From Obelidium mucronatum (Eukaryota; Chytridiomycota; Chytridiomycetes; Chytridiales; Chytriomycetaceae): DNA of 64,000 nt. The stretch lies in contig JAIVFH010000139.1 in NCBI GenBank assembly GCA_025765595.1, forward strand, positions 1-64,000, given 5' to 3'. A program made the position numbers and the translations under genes. Below the pieces are notes generated by a model that was given only the letters and a program-made list of their open reading frames with translations, was not told where the DNA came from and did not search any database. Positions 54,113-64,000 of this stretch are shown here, in pieces; the first letter of the stretch is position 1; each line of letters starts with the position of its first letter.

Positions 54113-54695
54113 AAATTCTTTTCGAAAAACAAAAATCAACCATAGCTTTTAAAAACGCGCCTTGATCAACTTTCTCTTCAGCATCATTGCTACGCTTTGT
54201 TCAGTTCAACTGCAGAGAGACTGGGAGAGATTTTCATTTGAATGATGTCCAACAACCCGGACCAATTTCATCTTCAGCGTGTTTTTTAAAAAGCAAACCT
54301 CCATAATCTAGTCCTAGATCAGCATCCAACAAGTAAGAAACACTTGGAAATCTGCGATGTTGCTGAAATTGAACGATTCGAAGGGCTTGTGACGGAAATC
54401 GCATGACGCATGTTTTCATCACCATTCGTATATCCAGTCTTGCGTTTCGATTAAGTACATACATCCATATGCCGGCAGATCCATTATTCATGTGTGAGAA
54501 TGGGTGCACAAGCTGTGCACAAGCTGAAGTGGGAAAGGGAAGTGGCGACGGTCCATGTGACCTCTTCGCGTGATCCATCACCAACCAAGCACGAGACGTT
54601 GCCACTTTGCAAAAATACTATAAATACCAACCCACCCATTCCCCATAGACTTCATTCACTCAAAACAGAACCACAAGTTTCTTCTTAAACTCACT
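54113..54695. other. Intergenic / promoter region
   Basis: No gene is supported. A 123-codon minus-strand frame exists (54234-54605) but shows no domain. A TATAAATA-like sequence at about 54619 lies ~75 bp before the EXORDIUM-like start and is a plausible core promoter for it. Confidence 0.4.
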
Positions 54696-55892
54696 ATGCT
54701 TTTGAACACTCTTATTAGTACCGTCGCTTTGGCCGCGACTGCCATCGCCTCTCCAGTTTCAAAACCATTCGCTGGAGTCCGCTGGAAGGACGGCCACGGT
54801 CCAAGCAACGTGTCTCAAGAGGCTGCTGTCCTTGCGGGTAACACTCTGGTTTACGGAGGAGGCCCATTGCTTGCCAACGTTGTTGTCAAGCCTTTGTACT
54901 GGTCCAACGCCGTCAAGTTCAGTTATGATGCTTTCTACAGCGCGTCTGTGTCTGGTACCTCTTCTTCTCCAGCCCCATTCATGGCCATTCTTAAGGAATA
55001 CAGCACCAACGGGTACACTCTTGGTGGTGGTTCTTCCTCTGCCGGAATTGTCAACACCGCTGGTGCTTCCAGTGGAACTGTGTCCGTCTCTTCAGTTCAG
55101 AACTACATCACCTCGCTTGTTAACTCCGGTGCACTCGACCCATCTGGTGGAAGCTTGTACGTTCCAGTCCACTTTGCTCCTGGCGTGACCATCAACGAAG
55201 ACACTGGTCTCGGTTTGGGCGCTAGTTGTTCCTCTTGGTGTGCATACCACTACTCCGTCAACACGTCCAAGGGTTGGGTGTACTACGGAATCCACCCTGA
55301 AATGTCTTCTGGCGGATGCGCCAGTGGATGTGGATCTGCGAGCGCGTTTGCAAACAACTGCGACGTTGCTTCTCACGAATTGGCTGAAGCCATTACAGAT
55401 GCTGACCAGCCACAAAGAGGATGGATCAACAACCCAAATGGAGAAATTGGAGATATCTGTAATGGTCAAGCTTCTTCGTTCTGTGGCGCTGATGGATACC
55501 AATACACTGTTCAGAAGCAGTGGTCCAACAGAAATAATGCTTGTGTGGGACCTGCGAATGCTGGTCAGGCATGTCCAAAGGGAGTCGCGACTGGAGGCAA
55601 GGGACCTGTAACTACCACAACTACTACGACTACTACATCCAAGGCTACCACAACTACTACGACTACCACATCCAAGGCTACCACTGCTGCTACCAAGACT
55701 ACCAACAACACAATCAAGACTACTACTACCACTACCACAACTACTAAGGCCGCCACAACTACCGCGTCTGGAAATGTCCAGGGTACTCCATGCACAAACT
55801 TTGGAGGTGTTCAATGTGTCAACCACGTTCAGTACCAATGTGCTTACTGGAGCGGTTCTTCTCTTACATGGGGAACCTGGGGTAACTGTTAA
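54696..55892 (+). CDS. EXORDIUM-like secreted protein with C-terminal Cys-rich domain
   Basis: A single-exon secreted protein of 398 residues. Signal peptide MLLNTLISTVALAATAIAS. The core resembles plant EXORDIUM/Phi_1 proteins: PLYWSNAVKFSYDAFYSA, YVPVHFAPGVTINEDTGLG, CDVASHELAEAITDADQP, GEIGDICNG and YQYTVQKQWSNRNNACV. The HELAE...EIGDIC pattern looks metal-binding (HE-x2-E). A ~65-residue Thr/Lys linker follows, then a short C-terminal module with four Cys and three Trp (GTPCTNFGGVQCVN ... WGTWGNC) that may bind cell-wall carbohydrate. A TATA-like box precedes it, suggesting strong regulated expression. Confidence 0.72.
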   Translation: MLLNTLISTVALAATAIASPVSKPFAGVRWKDGHGPSNVSQEAAVLAGNTLVYGGGPLLANVVVKPLYWSNAVKFSYDAFYSASVSGTSSSPAPFMAILKEYSTNGYTLGGGSSSAGIVNTAGASSGTVSVSSVQNYITSLVNSGALDPSGGSLYVPVHFAPGVTINEDTGLGLGASCSSWCAYHYSVNTSKGWVYYGIHPEMSSGGCASGCGSASAFANNCDVASHELAEAITDADQPQRGWINNPNGEIGDICNGQASSFCGADGYQYTVQKQWSNRNNACVGPANAGQACPKGVATGGKGPVTTTTTTTTTSKATTTTTTTTSKATTAATKTTNNTIKTTTTTTTTTKAATTTASGNVQGTPCTNFGGVQCVNHVQYQCAYWSGSSLTWGTWGNC

Positions 55893-56030
55893 TCTGGCTG
55901 ATTAGCTTTAGTACTGCTATAGCCTTTGTTCCGAATATGTCTATGATGTATGTGGTTTAAATAAACACAATAAGTAAAAATGTCTCCGTTTTTAAGACAT
56001 TTCACAACCGAAAAACCAGGAGCATTGAAA

Positions 56031-56221
56031 TGAGAATGGAGGAAATTAATAGAATATGAATATTATCTTTATGAGCACAACAACAAAAACAAAAAGGGGG
56101 AAATTGACTCTAAGGACACAATCAGGCAAACTATTCGAATGAGAATGGAGGAGAGAACCAAGAATTAATAGAGTATGAATATTATCTTTCTGAGCACGGA
56201 CAAACCAACATAAACAAAAAA
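56031..56221 (+). repeat. Direct repeat in intergenic DNA
   Basis: The segment TGAGAATGGAGG ... AATATGAATATTATCTTT ... GAGCACAACAACAAAAAC at 56031-56095 is repeated, slightly changed, at 56137-56220. Otherwise 55893-56250 is empty. Confidence 0.75.
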
Positions 56222-56250
56222 GACGCAAACTATTTTGCGAAGAAAGAAAG

Positions 56251-57826
56251 TCAACCGGTTGCCGCTGCATCCCTCGCGATTCTTGCTCGTTTAATCTCAT
56301 TCTGAAAGGCAGCAACAAATGTGGAGCGATGCTTTGCATTGCCAATGACTTGACTATCGATCCTCAATTCTACCGTCAATGGCAGAACCGATCCAGTCGC
56401 GCTCGTTATTGTACTCTGACTATTTGAAGAAGGGGGAAACATCTTAATCTTCAGCTGGTCATCTACACAAATAAAGTCAAAAAAAGAGTTTTGAGAGGCA
56501 AAAACAAAAAGTTTCCCAGACTTACTTGTCAAGTCTTCCAAAAACTCAATATCCAACAAATCAATAAACCTCACGAATTTACAAACGGGCGCAGCCTGAC
56601 CGCCGACACCCCCCGGAGCAGTATTGACTGTTGGAGTCCTCGCAAATAATCCTCCCTTTTTTCCTTCATACATAGTAACCATGAGCAAATCGTTGCATAA
56701 AAACAGCTTATATCGAGCATTCCTTCCGTCCATTGCATCGATTGCGAGGATGCATTTTCGCGTGTTTGTAATGAAAGTGGGTGGACAGTCTTTGGTTTCA
56801 CGTTGAGCTTGGAATAAGAGGACCGTGCTTGTGATGGAGTCCATTTTTGCGTTTACTGCCATTGCAATGTTGGACATTGTCTCGATGGCTTCAATAATCA
56901 CTGGCTTTTCTGGGTGTGTTTCCGGAGTCCGGTTGTTAAGTTCTGTACCAAACGTGTTAATTTGACGTCATGACTATGAAGCATCAAAAAATATACCTTT
57001 TAACAAGAGAGGATACCGTGTTAGTTTTTGGAACGGACGCAGTAACAGGTCTTTAAACTCTGTAAATTTGGTCTCACGACTCTTTGTGCATTGGATCAAA
57101 AAGTTTTTGAAGGCGTCGTTGGTGTTTTGGCTTTCAAGCATTGTTTCTTCGGACAGTTTTCGATTATTAATGTAGAGGATATAGCATTCCTGTAGTTCAT
57201 CTTTCTATAAACGAGGGGGAAATTAGAAACAGATAATTTGGATTGAATATAACTTAACAAATTCCAGAAAAACTTCTGATATCTTGGACTCATTGTGATT
57301 CCAGTTGTCGATGGAGCAGATATGCTCCATTCTGGCCAGTATTTTCAAATGCAGATCGTGCAACTCATCTGATATCAAACGATGGTTGAGTAACCTAGCG
57401 GACTTCGCCACCCCAAAAACACAACAAGAAGTCGATAAAACAAAATACCAACCCATTCCATCAAATATTTTGTTCATGGCATAATCTCCTAGAATCTTCA
57501 TCTCTTTGAGCTTTCCCTGGATAACGTTTTTGATGATACTCAATTCCTGGTGGTAATTACGCTCCGCAGTGAGAATTTCAACCACGGTATATCCACGTTT
57601 GGATCCCGTTGGATGTTCAAAAATGTGCTGATTTGGGTCGGCAGTCTAATCCGGATAACATTCATCAGTCAAGACATTGCTTGAATAGCAAGCGTTCCAT
57701 CCATCTGCAGTCATAGTCTTGCATTGAATCATTAATAATTTCCAAGTCCGCTTTACGAATCTTGATGGGACGGTGAACTTCTGGTGGTTCGTCTCTGTTT
57801 CACCAAGCCTCCAATCAATATCCCCA

Positions 57827-57870
<44 letters not shown>

Positions 57871-58001
57871 TTTCCGAATTCAACGACCGCTTCTACAGAA
57901 CCAAAGCAGGTAAAAAAGTAAATGTGGATATTGTACCTGGTCCTTTCCAAACTTTGGATTCGCAATCCATGATATGGCTGTTGAGTTCCAATCCCATGCA
58001 T
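56251..58001 (-). CDS. Rho guanine-nucleotide exchange factor (DH-PH)
   Basis: Activates a Rho-type GTPase. The DH domain starts VVEILTAERNYHQELSII and continues through CSIDNWNHNESKISEVFLEF, AFKNFLIQCTKSRETKF and FKDLLLRPFQKLTRYPLLLK, the most conserved DH helix. A PH-like domain follows (RKCILAIDAMDGRNARYKLF, LCNDLLMVTMY). Upstream exons DEPPEVHRPIKIRKADLEII and TADPNQHIFEHPTGSKRGYT join on consistent frames. The intron at 57795-57936 carries a 40-base poly-C run. The start at 58001 (MHGIGTQQPYHG) is a best guess; coding could extend to 58163. Ends RARIARDAAATG. Confidence 0.75.
57831..57870. repeat. Poly(C) run of 40
   Basis: Forty consecutive C on the + strand (poly-G in the RhoGEF transcript), within its 142-nt intron. 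Either a true homopolymer or an assembly artefact. From 58002 to 58321 no other feature is seen. Confidence 0.95.
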
Positions 58002-58321
58002 CCTGATTATGCCAGCCGAGCACCAGTCAGCATACCAAAAAGAAAAGAAGGAGGAAAGAATAAATATGATAAAAACCAGAGGAATCGAGCCCGAGACAGC
58101 GTCCATCAGGAAGAAGTCAAGAGTGATCATTGCATCAGCAGAGTACAGCGGCGACCGCAGCAATGGCGGATCTAGAGAAGCTTAAGCAAGTATTTTTAAG
58201 GATGGGCTGAAGCAAAACGCACCCAGGAGTTCATCAGGGATCGATCCAACTTCCATCTGATTTTATTGAATTTTATTCTGATTTTTCTTCTTCAAAACAA
58301 CTAAAAACAAATAAACGACTA

Positions 58322-59903
<1,582 letters not shown>

Positions 59904-60130
59904 TCTATATTGCATTGTGTTGGCTCATTTTCTTGTGTTTTGGGTTTGGGGAAGGGAAAGGTTTCTGGCCTTCTTTTTTTTGATGATTGGTTCTGTGTGA
60001 CAAAAGAAAGGGCGGGTTTCTCTTTGTTTATTGTTTCAATGTTTTTTTAATTTCTACTTCAAGATCTTGTTATTTTCCAAAACAAATCAGTTTCAAAAAA
60101 CTTTTTTTTAACTGTTTCAAAAAGCACAAA

Positions 60131-61036
60131 ATGGACTCTTGTGAGTCTTGCTCGCCATTTCAGCTGTCTGGCCTTCCAGTGGAGGTGGTGGTACAAGTCC
60201 TTAGCTGGGTTCATCCTCGTGCGGCCAATCAACTTCGATTGCTCTCACGATCCTTCAATATATGTTTATCCAGCAGATCTTTCTGGGTGAAAAATCTTCT
60301 TCGCTTCCCTCCAGATCTTTCCAAGCACACTTTTCAAGACTGTCAGATGATCAATTTTATGTTTTTCCCGGTTGGGTATCAACAAGCACTTGCTTCACTG
60401 GCTGGTGATATCATAACTACAATAAATGGGTACAGGCTACTGGAGGGCAAGACAGCAAATATCCCAAAATGCATCAACCAATTTTCTCTTCTAAACGAGT
60501 TCTTAATTATGGGCGCAAATACCTTGGGCGTAATTCCAAAAGAAGTTGGGGATTTGACCAACCTGAAAGTCCTTTCCCTTGAAGGCAATCACTTGACTGG
60601 CAAAATACCTGACTCGCTCGGATGTTTATTGAATTGCGAAAGATTGAATCTGGCCGACAACAGACTTACTGGGATGATTCCCGATTCCCTTGGAAACCTG
60701 CTGAAATTGAAAGATTTGGACCTGCATAAAAATCAGTTGACGGGGCAGATTCCACCCTCCATAGGCAGTCTGATATTGCTAGAGAATCTTTTTTTGTCTA
60801 AAAACTTATTGACTGGCCCCATTCCTGAGAGTCTGGGTACTTTGGTGCAGCTTCGAAGTTTTTTCCTCAACCAAAATCGCTTGACTGGAAAGATTCCGGA
60901 GAACTTCTCCGAACTGAGACAGCTCAAATATTTCGTTTTCGATAAAGCCTCAGATCTCATACTTTCACCCGTTCTCAAGTGCAGGCTCCTTGCTAATGGA
61001 GTGACTGATAGAATTAGCTACTTCGTAATCCCATGA
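60131..61036 (+). CDS. F-box-like leucine-rich repeat protein, copy 1
   Basis: N-terminal F-box-like segment (LSGLPVEVVVQVLSWVHPRA, LRLLSRSFNICLSSRSFWVK) followed by about six LRRs of the plant-specific type: TNLKVLSLEGNHLTGKIPDS, LNLADNRLTGMIPDSLG, DLDLHKNQLTGQIPPSIG, LFLSKNLLTGPIPESLG and FLNQNRLTGKIPENFS. The LxGxIP signature is strong. Probably intracellular: no signal peptide or membrane span. The frame is open from 59987, but the start at 60131 (MDSCESCS) matches copy 2. Confidence 0.75.
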   Translation: MDSCESCSPFQLSGLPVEVVVQVLSWVHPRAANQLRLLSRSFNICLSSRSFWVKNLLRFPPDLSKHTFQDCQMINFMFFPVGYQQALASLAGDIITTINGYRLLEGKTANIPKCINQFSLLNEFLIMGANTLGVIPKEVGDLTNLKVLSLEGNHLTGKIPDSLGCLLNCERLNLADNRLTGMIPDSLGNLLKLKDLDLHKNQLTGQIPPSIGSLILLENLFLSKNLLTGPIPESLGTLVQLRSFFLNQNRLTGKIPENFSELRQLKYFVFDKASDLILSPVLKCRLLANGVTDRISYFVIP

Positions 61037-61450
61037 GGTGGATGGATACGTCTTCTGAAAGAAATAAAAGTCTTTACCCAAAGTACATTGTAGTTTCACG
61101 GAATTGCAAAGAAAGAAATAAGCCCTTCATTGAAATTGGTCTTGAACTCTAGGGCCCTCTGTTCATCGCCGTAACTCGCGAATCTTCCAGGAGTACAAAT
61201 TTTCACTGTGAGGTAGTGAAGAAAGTTTTATGGAACGTTTGGAAAGACCATGTTGAAGCAAGACACTATGAATGAGGAAAGAGGGGAAACATGAACGAGA
61301 CTTTCTTCCTCTAAGTTTAATTGAAAATACCCGGAAAGTAAAGGTGGAAGAAGGTGATCTTTTTCATCTCACTGCTTGTCATCTCACAAGATGAATTCCT
61401 TTCTTTCACCTCATTTTCCTGAAAAATCGTAATACCTTTCTTTCTTTTCG
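61037..61450. other. Intergenic, duplicated 3' flank
   Basis: Holds the 3' flank of LRR copy 1 (AAAGTCTTTACCCAAAGTAC), which recurs after LRR copy 2 near 62650. No gene is seen. Confidence 0.5.
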
Positions 61451-61620
61451 TCGGATCTAGACAAACATTGTGGCTGGGGAATTTCCCCGTGTAGGATACT
61501 CATTTGGACAAGATATGCTTTCTTGTGTTTTGGGAAAGGGAGAGGGGAGAGGGAAAAGTCTCGTGCCTCCTTTTTTTTTTGATGAATGGCTCAGGGAGGT
61601 TCTGGGTGACAGAGGTGGGT
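61451..61620 (+). pseudogene. PP2A exon relic fused to PP2A 3' flank
   Basis: TCGGATCTAGACAAACATTG and GTGGCTGGGGAATTTCCCC through GGACAAGATATG match the PP2A exon at about 59515-59585. The sequence then jumps to CTTGTGTTTTGGGAAAGGG, matching the DNA just downstream of the PP2A stop (59930 onwards). It is a decayed, internally deleted PP2A 3' end carried along when the adjacent LRR gene was duplicated. Confidence 0.8.
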
Positions 61621-61705
61621 TGCACGCAATGTTTGTTGTCTTTCTGTTAAAAAGAGATAATCATTGTTATCTTCCAAAAACAAGTGACGTTCAAGAAAAC
61701 GCAAG

Positions 61706-62599
61706 ATGGACGCTTGCAAGGACTTAAAAGTTCGGCTGTCTGGCCTTCCGGTGGAGGTGGTGGAACAAGTACTCAGCTGGGTCCATCCTCGCGCGGCCAT
61801 GAAACTTCGATTGCTCTCACGGTCCTTCTATGCATGTTTATCCAGTCGATCTTTCTGGGTGAAAAACTTTCTTCGCTTCCCTCCAAAGCTTTTCATGGGT
61901 ATTTTGAACGCCTGTGATTTTCTGTTTTTTCCAGTTGGGTATCAAGAAGCACTTGCTTCGCGGGTTGGGGATATAGTAACAAAAATCAATTGGTTCGGGC
62001 TACAAGAGGGAAAGACTGCAAACATCCCAAACTGCATCAACCAATTTTCTCTTCTTCAGAGCTTATCCATTTGTGGCGTGAAGATGTTGGGTGGAATTCC
62101 AAAAGAAATCGGAGACTTAACCAACCTGAAAGGGCTATTTCTTGGATCCAATCACTTGACTGGCGAAATACCAGACTCGCTTGGATGTTTATTGAATTGC
62201 GAAATTTTGAATTTGGCTGACAACAGTCTTACTGGGATGATTCCTGGTTCCCTTGGAAACCTGTTGAAATTGAAAGATTTGATCTTGTATAGCAATCTGT
62301 TGACAGGGCCCATTTCACCCGCGTTAGGCAGTCTGAAATCGCTGGAGAATCTCTTTTTGTCTAATAACTTGTTGACTGGCCCTATTCCTGAGAGTCTGGC
62401 TTCTCTGGGGCGGCTTGGAAATTTGTGGCTCGACAAAAATCGCTTGACTGGAACGATTCCAGAGAGTTTCTCTCAAATGAGACACCTGAATACTTTCGTT
62501 TTCGATAAAACCCCAGAGCTTATACTTTCACCAGTTCTCGAGGCTGGACTCCGGGCTAATGGAGTTGTTGATAGATTTGCCAACTTCATAATCTCATAA
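61706..62599 (+). CDS. F-box-like leucine-rich repeat protein, copy 2
   Basis: Close paralogue of 60131-61036 with the same layout: LSGLPVEVVEQVLSWVHPRA, LSRSFYACLSSRSFWVKNF, then LFLGSNHLTGEIPDSLG, LNLADNSLTGMIPGSLG, LILYSNLLTGPISPALG, LFLSNNLLTGPIPESLA and LWLDKNRLTGTIPESFS. Both end in NGV-DR-NF-I-type residues. Intact single exon. Arose with the PP2A relic by tandem segmental duplication. Confidence 0.75.
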   Translation: MDACKDLKVRLSGLPVEVVEQVLSWVHPRAAMKLRLLSRSFYACLSSRSFWVKNFLRFPPKLFMGILNACDFLFFPVGYQEALASRVGDIVTKINWFGLQEGKTANIPNCINQFSLLQSLSICGVKMLGGIPKEIGDLTNLKGLFLGSNHLTGEIPDSLGCLLNCEILNLADNSLTGMIPGSLGNLLKLKDLILYSNLLTGPISPALGSLKSLENLFLSNNLLTGPIPESLASLGRLGNLWLDKNRLTGTIPESFSQMRHLNTFVFDKTPELILSPVLEAGLRANGVVDRFANFIIS

Positions 62600-62804
62600 G
62601 TGGGTTGTTGGGATGAATTGATCTCCTGAAAGCCTTCCCTGAAAGAAATAAAACTTTTTACCCAAAGTACTGAATATTGTGGTTTCATGGAATTGCTTTC
62701 AAACAAAGCAGACTGCAAGCGCTTCTGTGAGCGTGAAAAAAAAATACTTACAAACTACATAATATATTACAAAAAAGCTATAGAACAAAATTCAATCAAT
62801 TGAA

Positions 62805-64000
62805 TTATGACAGTCCATTTTCATGCTCCAAATTCTTCTCCATCACCTCCTCTTCCTTCTTCTTGTATATCTTGTCCACCAATGACCGAATATCACTGAA
62901 AAACACTTGTCGAAACTCTTGCTGAAACAATAGAATCACTGACAGCGTCAAAAGTGGATCGAAAGCGGGTATCACAGACGCAGCAAACAAGAGCCACGTT
63001 GTTCGAAGCGAGAGCTGAAAAAAATTGGGATTCCATATCGACAGATACATCATGACTATGCTTGGAGCGTATAAAGATAGTTGGAATACGGACATGAAGA
63101 TGCATCGGAGCAACACGGACCTTGTTGTATGCAGCAAAATTTTAACTTCATTTTTTGACTTGAATGGTCAATATATTTGTAAATTACCGATGAAGCCGTG
63201 TCCGAGTATTTAGTGCTCTATTCTCGGACCATCTGGCTTCAGGGTCGTCGTAAATATCGGCAATCAAGAAGTAGGTGTTTTCGTAGACAACACATATTGC
63301 CAAGGAAATCAGCGGAAAAAAGGAGATTCCAATAATAAACAGGACGCCATAAGCTTCGCCTGGCCTCAGTACATAGCCGTCTGTTTCGTTGCCAGTAACA
63401 GGGATACCCAACGGTAAAAAGTCCCAGCTCACAAGACCATCCTGAAAAAAGTAGTTTCACATTTTAGAAAACCCACAGCCACCATATTCTTGGGGAAAAA
63501 GCTGATTTCTCTCTCACATAGATTATGAACGATGTGATAAACATGCACCAGAAAGGTATCCCACAACACGCCGCCACCCCCAAAACCCACACCCAAGATA
63601 AGCGTTGTTTCCATCGAACCAAGCAATGCCGCTCCATCGATAGCAATAGATTCCCCGTAAACAATATAGTCAGAAGAAGGTATCCCAGGCAAGACAGGCA
63701 ATCGGCAGTTATCGGATCATGAAGAACCTTGACTGTATGGAATGCATCATAGACCCACAGCTCATCGACAACCACCATATACACGCCATTGAGTACTGAA
63801 GCGACAATCATGAGAATCACAATCGCTGCAATGTTGTTTTCTGTTGACAATAGCTCTTTGCGATGTCGAAAGACAGACACCAGGACACATAGATTTGCAA
63901 AGACTCCAATGGAGCAGACGCCTGATGCTATATGTGATGCTTTGACGTTGATGTCTAAAAAGAAGCCGTAGAGTGGATCTTCTGGAAGACTTGCGTTCAT
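62805..64000 (-). CDS. Seven-transmembrane receptor-like protein
   Basis: The start codon is the last three bases of the window (MNASLPEDPLYGFF, with an N-glycosylation site). Hydrophobic segments: HIASGVCSIGVFANLCVLV, NIAAIVILMIVASVLNGVYM, LGYLLLTILFTGNLLLSME, VLGVAACCGIPFWCMFITSF, VLFIIGISFFPLISLAICVV, FQLSLYAPSIVMMYLSIW and LLFAASVIPAFDPLLTLSVI. Segment 3 is followed by SMERHCLVRW, an ER-type motif at the place of DRY in rhodopsin-class GPCRs, and segment 7 has DPLLT resembling NPxxY. Two introns. A chytrid GPCR-like protein is the best reading; ligand unknown. Confidence 0.65.

Noticed and set aside
54234..54605. 123-codon minus-strand ORF before the EXORDIUM-like gene
   Set aside because: No recognisable domain, overlaps the likely promoter of the neighbouring gene, and has no splice or start context that sets it apart.
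55092..55838. 248-codon ORF antisense to the EXORDIUM-like gene
   Set aside because: A shadow of the Thr/Ser-rich sense coding; Ser/Gly-rich low complexity with no domain.

Overview
The window is nuclear DNA of a fungus, most probably a zoosporic (chytrid-type) fungus. Evidence for this: genes are split by very short GT-AG introns (about 45-60 nt), there are fungal GT32 glycosyltransferases, secreted polysaccharide-degrading enzymes with Thr-rich linkers, a Galpha subunit, Arp1, Dicer, two seven-helix membrane proteins, and short TTAGGG-type telomeric motifs. Species cannot be fixed from the sequence alone. Several genes are interrupted by single-base shifts, often in homopolymers, so part of the apparent gene decay may be assembly error.

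Layout. 1-4.9 kb: a secreted GH5 enzyme (cut by the left edge), a TTC14-like TPR protein, and two tandem glycerophosphodiester phosphodiesterases. 5.7-17.8 kb: a large inverted repeat with two ~4.7-kb arms around a ~2.7-kb spacer. Each arm carries three tRNA genes (Leu-AAG, Phe-GAA, Arg-TCT), interstitial telomeric motifs, a dispersed repeat, an unknown low-complexity ORF and a rearranged copy of the 3' end of Dicer. The spacer and inner arms hold a decayed primase/origin-binding-type helicase element, eleven CACGTG palindromes and two ~65-bp hairpins. 18.7-23.5 kb: the parental Dicer gene, divergent from a THP3/LENG8 (SAC3-family) gene.

26.1-32.3 kb: four tandem GT32-type glycosyltransferases, the last one frameshifted. 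32.5-46.6 kb: an HXXXD acyltransferase, a coiled-coil protein, ARP1 (dynactin), a divergent Galpha, an AGGF1-like FHA/G-patch protein, a 7-helix membrane protein, an NHX1-like Na+/H+ exchanger, an HNH-domain protein, and complex I subunit NDUFB8. Between the last two is an array of ten UNCG-loop hairpins. 46.7-52.1 kb: a small membrane protein, Copia remnants, and two PL7-like secreted proteins separated by a TA-flanked MITE. 52.4-64 kb: an SNF2 fragment, an HD hydrolase, tRNA-Leu(TAA), an EXORDIUM-like secreted protein, a RhoGEF, PP2A catalytic subunit, two tandem F-box/LRR proteins with a PP2A relic between them, and a 7TM receptor-like protein.

The region most worth attention is the inverted repeat next to Dicer. 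It contains Dicer coding sequence in both orientations, so read-through could make dsRNA against Dicer itself. Its core resembles a dead selfish replicon: an origin-binding-type helicase beside dense palindromic sites.
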